Positions 14,004 through 21,694 of a stretch of 64,000 nt of DNA are shown one piece after another. The DNA is from Selenomonas sp. TAMA-11512 (GTDB taxonomy: Bacteria > Bacillota > Negativicutes > Selenomonadales > Selenomonadaceae). A model generated the notes under the pieces. It searched no databases. It was not told the DNA's origin and saw only the letters and a list, made by a program, of their open reading frames with translations. Numbering within the stretch: position 1 is the first letter of the stretch; every line of letters starts with the position of its first letter. A program made the translations under genes and the position numbers. Location: positions 930,001 through 994,000 of the forward strand of contig NZ_AP029018.1 in NCBI RefSeq assembly GCF_037076525.1, given 5' to 3'.

Positions 14004-14519
14004 ATGATTGAGAACGATGCGGCTTTGAAGATGGCGGATGAGATTCGCGCGGATCGAAAGCGCGCAGAATCTATGCTGCTAAACTACGCGGAGGAGATGA
14101 AAGTATATCATCTCAAGCGTGAAGAGTATGTGCGCGGCATGCCCGCACAGGGCGGCGGCGGGAATCTGCCGGGGAATCCGACGCAGGCGGAGGCGTTGCG
14201 CGGTGTGCAGTTTGATGAGACATATCATGCGTACACGTGGCTGCGCGCGGTGGAATTTGTCGAACGCGGGCTTTCGGAGCGCAAGCGCATATTTCTCGAT
14301 GCACGCCGCAGGGCGTCGCGTGGGCGTGCAAATAGGGGGAGGCGGGCGTGGCTGGTGGTGACACAAAGGCTTTATTGCGATGCGATGCGCGAGAGATTTT
14401 TGAATACAGAGTTTTTCGTGAGCGAGCGGACATTGCAAGAGATGTGGCGATATGTCGTTGATCGAACTGTTGAAGCATATCTAAAACTTGAGCAGAAAAA
14501 ATTAAATAGACATGTCTAA
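14004..14519 (+). CDS. Putative late transcription regulator (ArpU/RinA-like position)
   Basis: A 171-residue basic protein. The N-terminal half is helical. The C-terminal part has VEFVERGLSERKRIFLDARR and a last segment (FFVSERTLQEMWRYVVDR) that resembles the helix-turn-helix of sigma-like phage late activators such as ArpU and RinA. Its place at the end of the early operon, just before a terminator and the terminase genes, is where such regulators lie. Family assignment is tentative. The alternative is an antiterminator, which would fit the terminators inside the late operon. Confidence 0.5.
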   Translation: MIENDAALKMADEIRADRKRAESMLLNYAEEMKVYHLKREEYVRGMPAQGGGGNLPGNPTQAEALRGVQFDETYHAYTWLRAVEFVERGLSERKRIFLDARRRASRGRANRGRRAWLVVTQRLYCDAMRERFLNTEFFVSERTLQEMWRYVVDRTVEAYLKLEQKKLNRHV

Positions 14520-14569
14520 TTAACGCTGTTTTCGGTGTTAAAATGATAGTGTAGGTGTTTGTGAAATAA

Positions 14570-14773
14570 GATTCGACATCCCCTGAAATCTCTGCTGAGG
14601 TCAATAAAGACTTCGTCATCGCTAGAACCTCCGCCGGGCTCACACAAGCGGAGGTCCACAGGAGACTGGGTATCCCGATTGCGACTCTGTCGCAGTGGGA
14701 GAGCGGGCGGACAAAGCCCGCACTGTACATCATCACTCTTCTGAAAGAGTGGTACGAGAGAAACAGTAAATAA
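14570..14773 (+). pseudogene. XRE-type helix-turn-helix fragment without a normal start codon
   Basis: An open frame of 67 codons ends at TAA 14771-14773. It reads a convincing helix-turn-helix: VNKDFVIARTSAGLTQAEVH, RRLGIPIATLSQWESGRTKP, then ALYIITLLKEWYERNSK. The frame is closed upstream by TAA at 14567 and has no ATG, GTG or TTG before the domain. It is therefore either a decayed regulator, a frameshifted gene, or starts at an unusual codon. It fills most of the 330-base gap between the regulator gene and terS. Confidence 0.55.
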
Positions 14774-14790
14774 ATAAAAAATAAATTAAA

Positions 14791-14815
14791 GGCGAGACTT
14801 CGGTTTCGCCTTTTT
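14791..14815 (+). terminator. Rho-independent terminator before the late operon
   Basis: GGCGAGAC-TTCG-GTTTCGCC (8-bp stem with one G-U pair, extra-stable UUCG tetraloop) is followed by TTTTT. It ends early transcription 33 bases before terS. Late genes therefore need a new promoter or antitermination. Confidence 0.9.
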
Positions 14816-14848
14816 GTGTGCGCAAAATTAGTCAAAGGAGGTGGCAGG

Positions 14849-15223
14849 ATGCAGCAATTACAAGAAAATTTTTGTGTGGAATTTGTGCGATGCGGAAATG
14901 CCACTGAAGCTTATAAAAAAGCGGGGTACAAACCGCGATCGGACAAGGTTGCGGGGACAGCCGCCGCCAGATTGTTGGGAAATGTTGGTATTCAGGCGCG
15001 AATTGATGAACTTCGTCGAGAGCTGGATTCACATAAGATTATGGATGCGGCGGAGAGGCGCGAATTACTTACGCGGTTTGCCCGTGACGAGGAGACGGCA
15101 AAGCCGGATCGGCTCAAGGCGATGGATTTACTCAACAAGATGGATGGGGTATATATCAACAAGACGCAGGTGAGCGGCGCGGATGGCGGCCCGCTGACGT
15201 TCAAGTGGGAGGGTGACGGATGA
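14849..15223 (+). CDS. terS: Terminase small subunit
   Basis: A 124-residue protein with an N-terminal helix-turn-helix-like region (FCVEFVRCGNATEAYKKAGY) and the Ala-rich segment (GTAAARLLGNVGIQARIDEL) typical of the Terminase_2 family. An oligomerisation helix and a C-terminal tail follow (DGGPLTFKWEGDG). It recognises phage DNA and recruits TerL. ATG 14849 follows AAAGGAGG. The upstream in-frame GTG/ATG codons lie in the terminator region. Its stop overlaps terL. Confidence 0.9.
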   Translation: MQQLQENFCVEFVRCGNATEAYKKAGYKPRSDKVAGTAAARLLGNVGIQARIDELRRELDSHKIMDAAERRELLTRFARDEETAKPDRLKAMDLLNKMDGVYINKTQVSGADGGPLTFKWEGDG

Positions 15224-16548
15224 GTGAGATTGTCATTCCATACTCGCCGCGTCCGATTTGGCGTGAAACGATTCATCCGGCGCTCTCAAAGAACCGTTTC
15301 GCCGTGCTGGTCTGTCACAGGCGCTTCGGCAAGACGGTCGGCACGGTCAATGAGATGGTCAAGAAGGCTGTGCTCAACGAGAAGAGAGCACCGGTGTACG
15401 CCTATGTCGCTCCGTACCGCAATCAAGCGAAGCGGGTCGCGTGGGAGTATCTGAAATACTATACCAGCCCGATTCCGGGGCGGCAGGTAAACGAATCGGA
15501 GCTCTATGTCGAGTTGCCGCCACGTCATGCGCATTCGCCGGGCGCAAGGCTCTATATCATCGGTGCGGATCACCCGGATGCGCTGCGCGGTATCTATCTC
15601 GACGGGGTAATACTTGATGAATACGCGCAGATTAAACCGGAGCTCTGGGGCGGCGTTATCCGTCCTGCGCTTGCTGACCGCGAAGGCTGGGCGGTGTTCA
15701 TCGGTACGCCGAAGGGACAAAATCAATTCTATGAGATGTACCAGTTCGCGGAGAAGTCGGCGGGCTGGTACTCTTGCATTTACCGCGCGGACGAGACGGG
15801 CGTGCTCTCTGCAGAAGAGCTCGAAGACATGAAGTCGCAGATGACGGACATGGAGATTCGTCAAGAGCTATTGTGTGACTTCACGGCGTCGGCGTCGGAC
15901 GTTGTCATTCCGATTGATCTCGTAACGGAGGCGGCGGGTAGGCTGCTCAAGGATGAAGATGTGCTCGGTCAACCGGTTGTCTTGGGCGTTGACGTGGCGC
16001 GGTTTGGCGATGACCGCACGACGCTATGTATCCGCCAGGGGCTGTGGCTCAAGGAGATTCGCGAATACACGGAGCTTTCAACGATGGAAACGGCGGATCG
16101 TGTGATTGACTGGATTAATCAATACAGACCGCACGCGGTGTTCATAGACGCAGGTGCGATGGGCGCAGGTGTGATTGACCGTCTGCGGCAGCTGCGCTAT
16201 CAAGTGAGTGAGGTCAACTTCGGCGGCAGGGCGATGCGTGATGAGCGCTACGCGAATATCCGCGCGGAGATGTATTTCAAGTGTCGCGACTGGCTTGTAT
16301 CGGGCGGTGCTATTCCACAGAATCCGGCGCTCAAGACGGAGCTCTCGACGGTGGAATACAAGTTCAATCAGAAGGGGCATATTATCTTAGAGCCGAAGGA
16401 GAAGATTAAGGAGCGGACGGGCAGGAGCCCGGACTTGGCCGATGGATTTGTCCTGACGTTCGCGCGGCCGGTATACGCGTCAAGCGACGCATGGGAAAGA
16501 GATAATCGAACATGCAACACGGACTATGATCCGTTTGAAGCAATGTGA
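15220..16548 (+). CDS. terL: Terminase large subunit
   Basis: A 442-residue packaging motor. The ATPase has a Walker A-like CHRRFGKT (32-39) and Walker B GVILDE (129-134). The RNase H-like nuclease carries D258 (GVDVARFGDD), D310 (VFIDAG) and D405/D408 (SPDLADGF). These are all the residues expected for an active enzyme. It cuts concatemers and pumps DNA into the prohead through the portal. The start overlaps terS. A terminator hairpin overlaps its own stop codon. Confidence 0.97.
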   Translation: MSEIVIPYSPRPIWRETIHPALSKNRFAVLVCHRRFGKTVGTVNEMVKKAVLNEKRAPVYAYVAPYRNQAKRVAWEYLKYYTSPIPGRQVNESELYVELPPRHAHSPGARLYIIGADHPDALRGIYLDGVILDEYAQIKPELWGGVIRPALADREGWAVFIGTPKGQNQFYEMYQFAEKSAGWYSCIYRADETGVLSAEELEDMKSQMTDMEIRQELLCDFTASASDVVIPIDLVTEAAGRLLKDEDVLGQPVVLGVDVARFGDDRTTLCIRQGLWLKEIREYTELSTMETADRVIDWINQYRPHAVFIDAGAMGAGVIDRLRQLRYQVSEVNFGGRAMRDERYANIRAEMYFKCRDWLVSGGAIPQNPALKTELSTVEYKFNQKGHIILEPKEKIKERTGRSPDLADGFVLTFARPVYASSDAWERDNRTCNTDYDPFEAM

Positions 16549-16566
16549 AAAGCGCATTGCTTTTTT
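16540..16566 (+). terminator. Terminator overlapping the terL stop codon
   Basis: GCAATGTG-AAAAG-CGCATTGC (8 bp, one G-U pair) is followed by TTTTTT. The stop TGA (16546-16548) lies in the stem-loop. It separates the terminase genes from the head genes inside the late cluster. Confidence 0.85.
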
Positions 16567-16590
16567 ATTGCCCTGAAAGGGGGTGAATCT

Positions 16591-16812
16591 ATGTGTACTG
16601 GCAAGAAGAACAACTCCGCCCCGGCGCAGGCATATACGCCGCCGCGCGTTGACCCTGCACCGACGGTCGTCCAGGCGTCGGATGTCGGGACGGAAACGGC
16701 GGCAAAGAGTCAAAAGAGGCGTCACGGGCGCGCTTCAACGATGCTTAGCAGTGATCGTGGGACGATTCTCGGGACGCTTGCGGGCGGCGACGGAAGGACG
16801 ACGCTCGGATAA
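16591..16812 (+). CDS. Small phage protein between terL and portal
   Basis: A 73-residue basic, Pro/Ala/Thr-rich, probably disordered protein (MCTGKKNNSAPAQAYTPPRV at the start). It ends in SSDRGTILGTLAGGDGRTTLG. Small disordered proteins at this position occur in BPP-1-like and other podoviruses. The role is unknown. AGGGGGTGAATCT precedes the ATG. The downstream AAGGAGG belongs to the portal gene. Confidence 0.7.
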   Translation: MCTGKKNNSAPAQAYTPPRVDPAPTVVQASDVGTETAAKSQKRRHGRASTMLSSDRGTILGTLAGGDGRTTLG

Positions 16813-16821
16813 GGAGGCACT

Positions 16822-18579
16822 ATGCAGGAGCAAAATAAGAATGGGGCGCGTCTGCCTCCGCTGATACGCGCAAGCTATCTGGCGGCTCGGCTATCGATTC
16901 GGCGCAAGACGATTGAGCGGTCTGTCAAGCAGCTCTTAGAGAAGCGCGGCACGTATGAGAAGCGATGGGAAGAGATACGCTCGTATCAGCTGCCGTATCT
17001 CGGGTCTTTTGACGGCGTTGATGATGAGACGAATGCGGGCAATCGCAAGGACGGGAATGTCTGGCACAACTGCGCATGGGACTGCAATCAGATATTCGCG
17101 GCCGGTGTCATGGGCGGGCTTACGCCGCCCAGCCGCAAGTGGTTTCGTTTAAACTTCGCAAATACGGAGCTGGAAGACAATTCGAATCTCGGGAAAATTC
17201 TTGACGAGCGAATCGACATTCTCGCAGATGTGCTTGAAAAGAGCAACTTCTACACGGCGGTTCACAGCTGTTATCTTGAGCTTGCATTCGGGCAGGCGCC
17301 GCTCGGCATATTCCCGGATCGCCAATACGGCGTACACTTCGTTCCGTATCCCATTGGCAGCTACGCAATGGAGAACGGGGCGGACGGGACGATACAGACG
17401 TTTTGCCGGCGCTACAAGATGAGCGCACAGCAGCTTGTGGATAAGTTCGGCGAAGAGAATGTGCCGGACAATATCCGCGCGGAGTTGTCTAACGGCCCGG
17501 GGATCAAGGCAACGCATACGGTGGTGTGGTACGTCGATAAGAATCGCAATCACGATCCGAAGAAGTTGGGCAGTGCTTATCTGCCGTACATCTCTGTCTA
17601 TTACATGGAGGGCAGCGCAGAGGATGAGTTCTTGCACATTGGCGGGTTCCATGAATGGCCTGTGCCGGTGGCGCGGTATCTCATCACGGGCAATGACAGC
17701 TACGGAAAGGGCCCGGGGTGGTTCGCGGAAGGGGATGCAAAAATCCTGCATCTTCTTGAAAAGGACAAGCTGACGGTTGTGGAGCTCGGTGTAAAGCCGC
17801 CCGTCGTCGTAGATGACTCTCTCGCTACGAAGGGAATCAATCTCGTGCCGTCCGGCAAGACGTTTGTGCAGCAAAAAGACGCAATCACGCCGCTCTTTCA
17901 AGTGCAGGTGAATCTTGAGCATCTGTTGACCGTCGTAGAGGATGTGACGACGCGCATTAAGCGCGCGTACAGCGCGGACTTGTTCTTAATGCTGGATCAG
18001 CAGGACAAGAGCATGACGGCGCGTGAGGTGCTCGAGCGCACGCAGGAGAAGATGAACATCTTGGGCCCTGTCGTACAGCGCATGCAGTTTGAGTTCTTGG
18101 GACGCATCATTGAGCGCGTTTACAACATTCTTGACCGGGAGCGGATGTTCCCGGAGCCGGAGGATGAGGAGGCGGCGGAGATGCTTCGCAATCAGGAGCT
18201 CAAGATTGAGTACATCAGTCCGCTGGCGCAGGCGCAGAAGATGAGCGGTCTTGTCAATATTGAACAAGCGGTCGCGTTCATCGCGCAGATGGCGCAGTTT
18301 CATCCGGATATCTTGGACAAAATGGACTGGAACGAGACTGCGAATCGCTACATCAGTATGGTCGGTGCACCGGCGGCAATCAAGCGCACGGATGATGAGT
18401 ATGCGGCGATTCAGCAACAGAAACAGGAAATGGCGGCACAACAGCAGGAGATGCAGCAGGCTGCACAGATGGCGCAGATGGCGGCACCTGCCGCGCAGGC
18501 CGCAAAGAATGCCACGGAGGCGGCGCAGGACGGCAATCCGGCCATGCAACAGCTTCTTGGAATGCACATGGTCGGATAG
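16822..18579 (+). CDS. Portal (head-to-tail connector) protein
   Basis: A 585-residue protein of the podoviral head-tail connector family (T7 gp8-like). NVWHNCAWDCNQIFAAGVMG and GLTPPSRKWF (about 79-108) are the family signature. Later parts hold the wing and stem domains, and the tail is Gln/Ala-rich (about 535-580, AAQQQEMQQAAQMAQMAAPA). Twelve copies form the ring through which TerL pumps DNA. AAGGAGG before the ATG. Confidence 0.95.
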   Translation: MQEQNKNGARLPPLIRASYLAARLSIRRKTIERSVKQLLEKRGTYEKRWEEIRSYQLPYLGSFDGVDDETNAGNRKDGNVWHNCAWDCNQIFAAGVMGGLTPPSRKWFRLNFANTELEDNSNLGKILDERIDILADVLEKSNFYTAVHSCYLELAFGQAPLGIFPDRQYGVHFVPYPIGSYAMENGADGTIQTFCRRYKMSAQQLVDKFGEENVPDNIRAELSNGPGIKATHTVVWYVDKNRNHDPKKLGSAYLPYISVYYMEGSAEDEFLHIGGFHEWPVPVARYLITGNDSYGKGPGWFAEGDAKILHLLEKDKLTVVELGVKPPVVVDDSLATKGINLVPSGKTFVQQKDAITPLFQVQVNLEHLLTVVEDVTTRIKRAYSADLFLMLDQQDKSMTAREVLERTQEKMNILGPVVQRMQFEFLGRIIERVYNILDRERMFPEPEDEEAAEMLRNQELKIEYISPLAQAQKMSGLVNIEQAVAFIAQMAQFHPDILDKMDWNETANRYISMVGAPAAIKRTDDEYAAIQQQKQEMAAQQQEMQQAAQMAQMAAPAAQAAKNATEAAQDGNPAMQQLLGMHMVG

Positions 18580-18588
18580 GAGGTGTGC

Positions 18589-18945
18589 ATGGAATACGAA
18601 GGAACGCGGGCGGACAAGATGCGGCGTCTCGCCGACAGGAAAATTGAACAAAAGGACGGTGAAGCGCTTCTCTTTCTGCTGCATTCGAAAGAGGGGCGCT
18701 GGTTTCTTATGCGGCTTTTTGAACAGTGCCATCTCACGGGCGGCGGCACATTCCCAGAGGGAGATGTTCACCGTCTCTTAGTCATGGAGGGAGAGCGGCG
18801 CGTGGGACTGCACATACAGAATCTTATCGCCGCAAGCATGGAAACGCTCGCAGAAAAGCAGCGGGCGGAGAGTGAATACTATGCGTTGATGAATGATCTG
18901 AAAGCTATGATTGCATCGGCGGAGCGTGAGGAGGAAACAGAATGA
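18589..18945 (+). CDS. Bbp19-like phage protein
   Basis: 118 residues. LLHSKEGRWFLMRLFEQCHL, a Gly-rich bend, and GERRVGLHIQNLIAASMETL match the Bbp19 family, which always lies between portal and scaffold genes of BPP-1-like phages. The role is unknown. ATG 18589 is used, since the GTG at 18583 overlaps the AGGAGG site. It overlaps the scaffold gene start by 4 bases. Confidence 0.85.
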   Translation: MEYEGTRADKMRRLADRKIEQKDGEALLFLLHSKEGRWFLMRLFEQCHLTGGGTFPEGDVHRLLVMEGERRVGLHIQNLIAASMETLAEKQRAESEYYALMNDLKAMIASAEREEETE

Positions 18946-19592
18946 AAGAGGATTTCAGATTCGATTTGCAGCTCTTTGCAGATGACGACGGCGGTGCGCC
19001 GGATGAGGGGGCAACTGCGGAGCCGGATGGAGCGCCGGAAGGTGCGCCGGATGAGGGAGCTGCGGGCGGGGAGAACGGCACAATCTTGGGCGGCAATCCG
19101 CCGGAGAAAGAGCCTGCCGCGGAGGGTGCGCCGGATGCGTATGACTTCAAGGGCATTGTCCCGGAGGGCATGGAGTATGACGAGGAATCTGCCGCCGCGT
19201 TCGGTGAGATTGCAAAGAAGGTGGGGCTCTCGCAGGAGCAGGCAAGTGAGATCGCGTCTTACGGCATACAGTATATGCGGCAAGGTGTGGAAGCGGCTAT
19301 GCAGGCAATCGACGCGCAGCGGACGTCGTGGGCGGAGGACGCTCGCAAGGAGCTCGGCGGCGCGTTCCAGGACACGGTCGCTAAAGCCGCCGCGGGCCGT
19401 GACGCGCTTGCGACGAAGATTCCCGGGCTTGTAAACATGCTCAATGAGACGGGAGCAGGCAATCGCATTGAGATGATCCGTCTCATGGCGGCTGTCGGTG
19501 AGCTTGTCGGCGAGGACGGCGGCGACCGCAACGGCGCGGCAGGCACGGAGAAGTCGATCTATCCGAACACGGACTTTAAGAAGTACAACTAA
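18942..19592 (+). CDS. Head scaffolding protein
   Basis: A 216-residue acidic protein. FRFDLQLFADDDGG at the N-terminus is the short 'FDLQLFA' motif seen at the start of phage scaffold and capsid-associated proteins. An Asp/Glu/Gly/Pro-rich disordered stretch follows (about 14-70), then helices (about 75-190) and the end KSIYPNTDFKKYN. Location directly before the capsid gene fits an internal scaffold expelled before packaging. Confidence 0.82.
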   Translation: MKEDFRFDLQLFADDDGGAPDEGATAEPDGAPEGAPDEGAAGGENGTILGGNPPEKEPAAEGAPDAYDFKGIVPEGMEYDEESAAAFGEIAKKVGLSQEQASEIASYGIQYMRQGVEAAMQAIDAQRTSWAEDARKELGGAFQDTVAKAAAGRDALATKIPGLVNMLNETGAGNRIEMIRLMAAVGELVGEDGGDRNGAAGTEKSIYPNTDFKKYN

Positions 19593-19605
19593 GGAGGAAT
19601 GATTT

Positions 19606-20631
19606 ATGGCAACACTTGGAACACAGGCTCTGACGCTCTCTGATCTTCGGAAGCGTCTCGCGCCGGACGGGAGCGTGGACTTCATTATTGAGGCGCTCTT
19701 GAACTCGAACCCGATCATGGATGATATCACGTGGAAGATGGGCAATCTGCCGACGGGCAACCGCACGACGATTCGCACGTCGATGCCGAAGCCTTCGGTG
19801 CGTCGTATCAATCGCGGTGTGACGCGTCACAAGTCGACGACGAAGCAGGTGCAGGATACCTGCATTATTCTTGAGGATCGCTCTTGCGTGGATATCGAGG
19901 AGATCGCGCTTGCACCGAACGGCGAACAGTTCCGCCGCAGCGAGGACGCGGCGTTTGTCGGCGGATTCTCGGACGCAATCGCGGCGAATATCTTCTACGG
20001 CAACGCAGACGACGATCTGGACACGTTCAACGGAATCTCGATGCGATATCCCGTGGTCGGCGGCGAGAAGAACACACCGGGTTATCAGGTCATCGCCGGA
20101 ATGGCGGCAAACGCCGGTGCAAAGAACACGTCGGCATTTCTTGTTGGCTGGGGAACGCACGCGACGAGCGGCATCTATCCAAAGCACTCGCAAGCGGGTC
20201 TTAAGCAGCGTGACCTCGGTGAGCAGACGGTGCAGGACGAGGACGGCAGGGAGTATCAGGCACTCACGACTCTCTTCACGTGGAAAGCCGGGCTTGCGGT
20301 CGGCGATATCCGCGCTAATGCGGCTGTCCGCAACATCGATGTGGAGAAGATCACGGGAACGATGAAGAGTGACGACAAGCTCAAGCTCATCGAGAAGTTT
20401 GTCACGGCGAAGAACCGTATCCGCAACCTGCAGAACCGCGACAAGAAGGTTGTGATGTATGTCTCGGAGTCGCTCTACAACTGGTTCGAGATTTATCTCT
20501 TGGACAAGGCGAATGTGCATGTCACGAGGCAGGAGCTGCAGGCGGATGTGCCGCGTCTCTACTTTAGCGGAATAGAGATCAAGAAATGTGACGCCATCTC
20601 TGATGAGGAGACCGGCGTCACTGTTGTTTGA
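19606..20631 (+). CDS. Major capsid protein (BPP-1 Bbp17-like)
   Basis: 341 residues. The opening MATLGTQALTLSDLRKRLAP with LLNSNPIMDDITWKMGNLPT, then FAGGF-like FVGGFSDAIAANIFYGN and the central Ala/Gly-rich region, match the BPP-1 major capsid family (HK97 fold). The C-terminus has WFEIYLLDKANVHVTRQEL and ends with the beta-rich P-domain strand. AAGGAGG is placed before the ATG. It is the most strongly expected late product. Confidence 0.93.
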   Translation: MATLGTQALTLSDLRKRLAPDGSVDFIIEALLNSNPIMDDITWKMGNLPTGNRTTIRTSMPKPSVRRINRGVTRHKSTTKQVQDTCIILEDRSCVDIEEIALAPNGEQFRRSEDAAFVGGFSDAIAANIFYGNADDDLDTFNGISMRYPVVGGEKNTPGYQVIAGMAANAGAKNTSAFLVGWGTHATSGIYPKHSQAGLKQRDLGEQTVQDEDGREYQALTTLFTWKAGLAVGDIRANAAVRNIDVEKITGTMKSDDKLKLIEKFVTAKNRIRNLQNRDKKVVMYVSESLYNWFEIYLLDKANVHVTRQELQADVPRLYFSGIEIKKCDAISDEETGVTVV

Positions 20632-20648
20632 GGGGAGGAGTGACAAGT

Positions 20649-20993
20649 ATGGCTATTCTGGACGGAGAGAATCTGTTTTACAATGCCGCGGCGCTGTCTA
20701 AAGCCGCAATCGATTCGAATGTGCTGAAGGTCGGCCCCGGTGACGCGGGCGATCCGCCCATTCTCGTCCTGCGCGTTAAGGACGCCGGTACGGGCACATT
20801 CAAGACGGTGCTGGAGACGTCGGCGAAGGAGGATTTCAGTGCGCCGAAGACGCTCGGCACGTATGAGCAGGTACCGCTTTCGGTACACCTGCCGCGCGGC
20901 AATCTCGGCTATCTGCGTATCAAGGGCACAAGCACGTACGCGAAGGGTACGGTCACGGCGGGACTCGTACTCGATGACAACATTGACCGCTGA
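20649..20993 (+). CDS. Bbp16-like phage structural protein
   Basis: 114 residues from ATG 20649 (MAILDGENLFYNAAALSKAA) behind GGGGAGGAG. The TTG at 20628 inside the capsid gene is rejected. The beta-rich protein (TFKTVLETSAKEDFSAPKTL, PLSVHLPRGNLGYLRIKGTS) is the family found directly after the capsid gene in BPP-1-like phages. It has been assigned to capsid decoration or stabilisation there. A terminator hairpin follows. Confidence 0.85.
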   Translation: MAILDGENLFYNAAALSKAAIDSNVLKVGPGDAGDPPILVLRVKDAGTGTFKTVLETSAKEDFSAPKTLGTYEQVPLSVHLPRGNLGYLRIKGTSTYAKGTVTAGLVLDDNIDR

Positions 20994-21008
20994 ACCGTGA
21001 AACAAGGA

Positions 21009-21033
21009 GCAGAAGGAAAGCCCTTCTGCCTTT
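21009..21033 (+). terminator. Hairpin after the capsid/decoration genes
   Basis: GCAGAAGG-AAAGC-CCTTCTGC is a perfect 8-bp stem followed only by CTTT. It is probably a partial terminator or an mRNA-stabilising 3' end that keeps tail gene expression below capsid. Confidence 0.6.
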
Positions 21034-21082
21034 GCCATAGCGCCGCGGGAGCTGCGACGTTGTGGCAAGGGAGGGATTCTGT

Positions 21083-21679
21083 ATGAACAGTACGGAGATT
21101 TGCAACATGGCGCTGTCTTACATCGGACATGGGCACATCAACAGCATAGACGAGGAGACGGAGGAAGCGAGAAAGTGCAAGGTGCACTATGATCACGATC
21201 GCCGCCGCATGCTCACGGCGTATCCGTGGGGCTTCGCAAAGGGCGTCGGAAGGCTTGCGCTGTATACGGAAAGCATACCCGGGTGGGACTTCTTATACGC
21301 GTATCCGGCATCGTGCCTGAGTGTCCTCTATATCTACGATGAGGCGCATGCGGAGGATAAAGAAGAGGAACGTCAGGAGTTTGAGATTGTGACAATCAAC
21401 GGCGGCCGCAGGGCAATCGCAAGCAATGTGCGTGACGCGTGGGCGGAATACACGCTGGATGTTCGGGATGCAAATATGTTCAGCGAGGAGTTTGCCGAAG
21501 GGCTCGCCCACCTGCTCGCGTCGTCTATCGCGATGGGGGTGACGGGAAGCGCGAACATCGCCATGCAGCATATGCAGATGGCACAGCAGTCTGTGGCGAC
21601 GGCAAGGCATTACAGCGCGCTGGAGAAGGAGCGCCGCATGAGGTATCCGAAGAAGTACGCCAATGCGCGGTTTTCATGA
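21083..21679 (+). CDS. Tail tubular protein A (T7 gp11-like)
   Basis: 198 residues. MNSTEICNMALSYIGHGHIN, KVHYDHDRRRMLTAYPWGFA and WDFLYAYPASCLSVLYIYDE are the hallmark of the gp11/TTPA head-completion adaptor. HMQMAQQSVATARHYSALEK sits in the C-terminal helix. It forms a ring between the portal and the tail nozzle. ATG 21083 follows GGGAGGG. Confidence 0.92.
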   Translation: MNSTEICNMALSYIGHGHINSIDEETEEARKCKVHYDHDRRRMLTAYPWGFAKGVGRLALYTESIPGWDFLYAYPASCLSVLYIYDEAHAEDKEEERQEFEIVTINGGRRAIASNVRDAWAEYTLDVRDANMFSEEFAEGLAHLLASSIAMGVTGSANIAMQHMQMAQQSVATARHYSALEKERRMRYPKKYANARFS

Positions 21680-21694
21680 CGGGCGGTGGATGAT

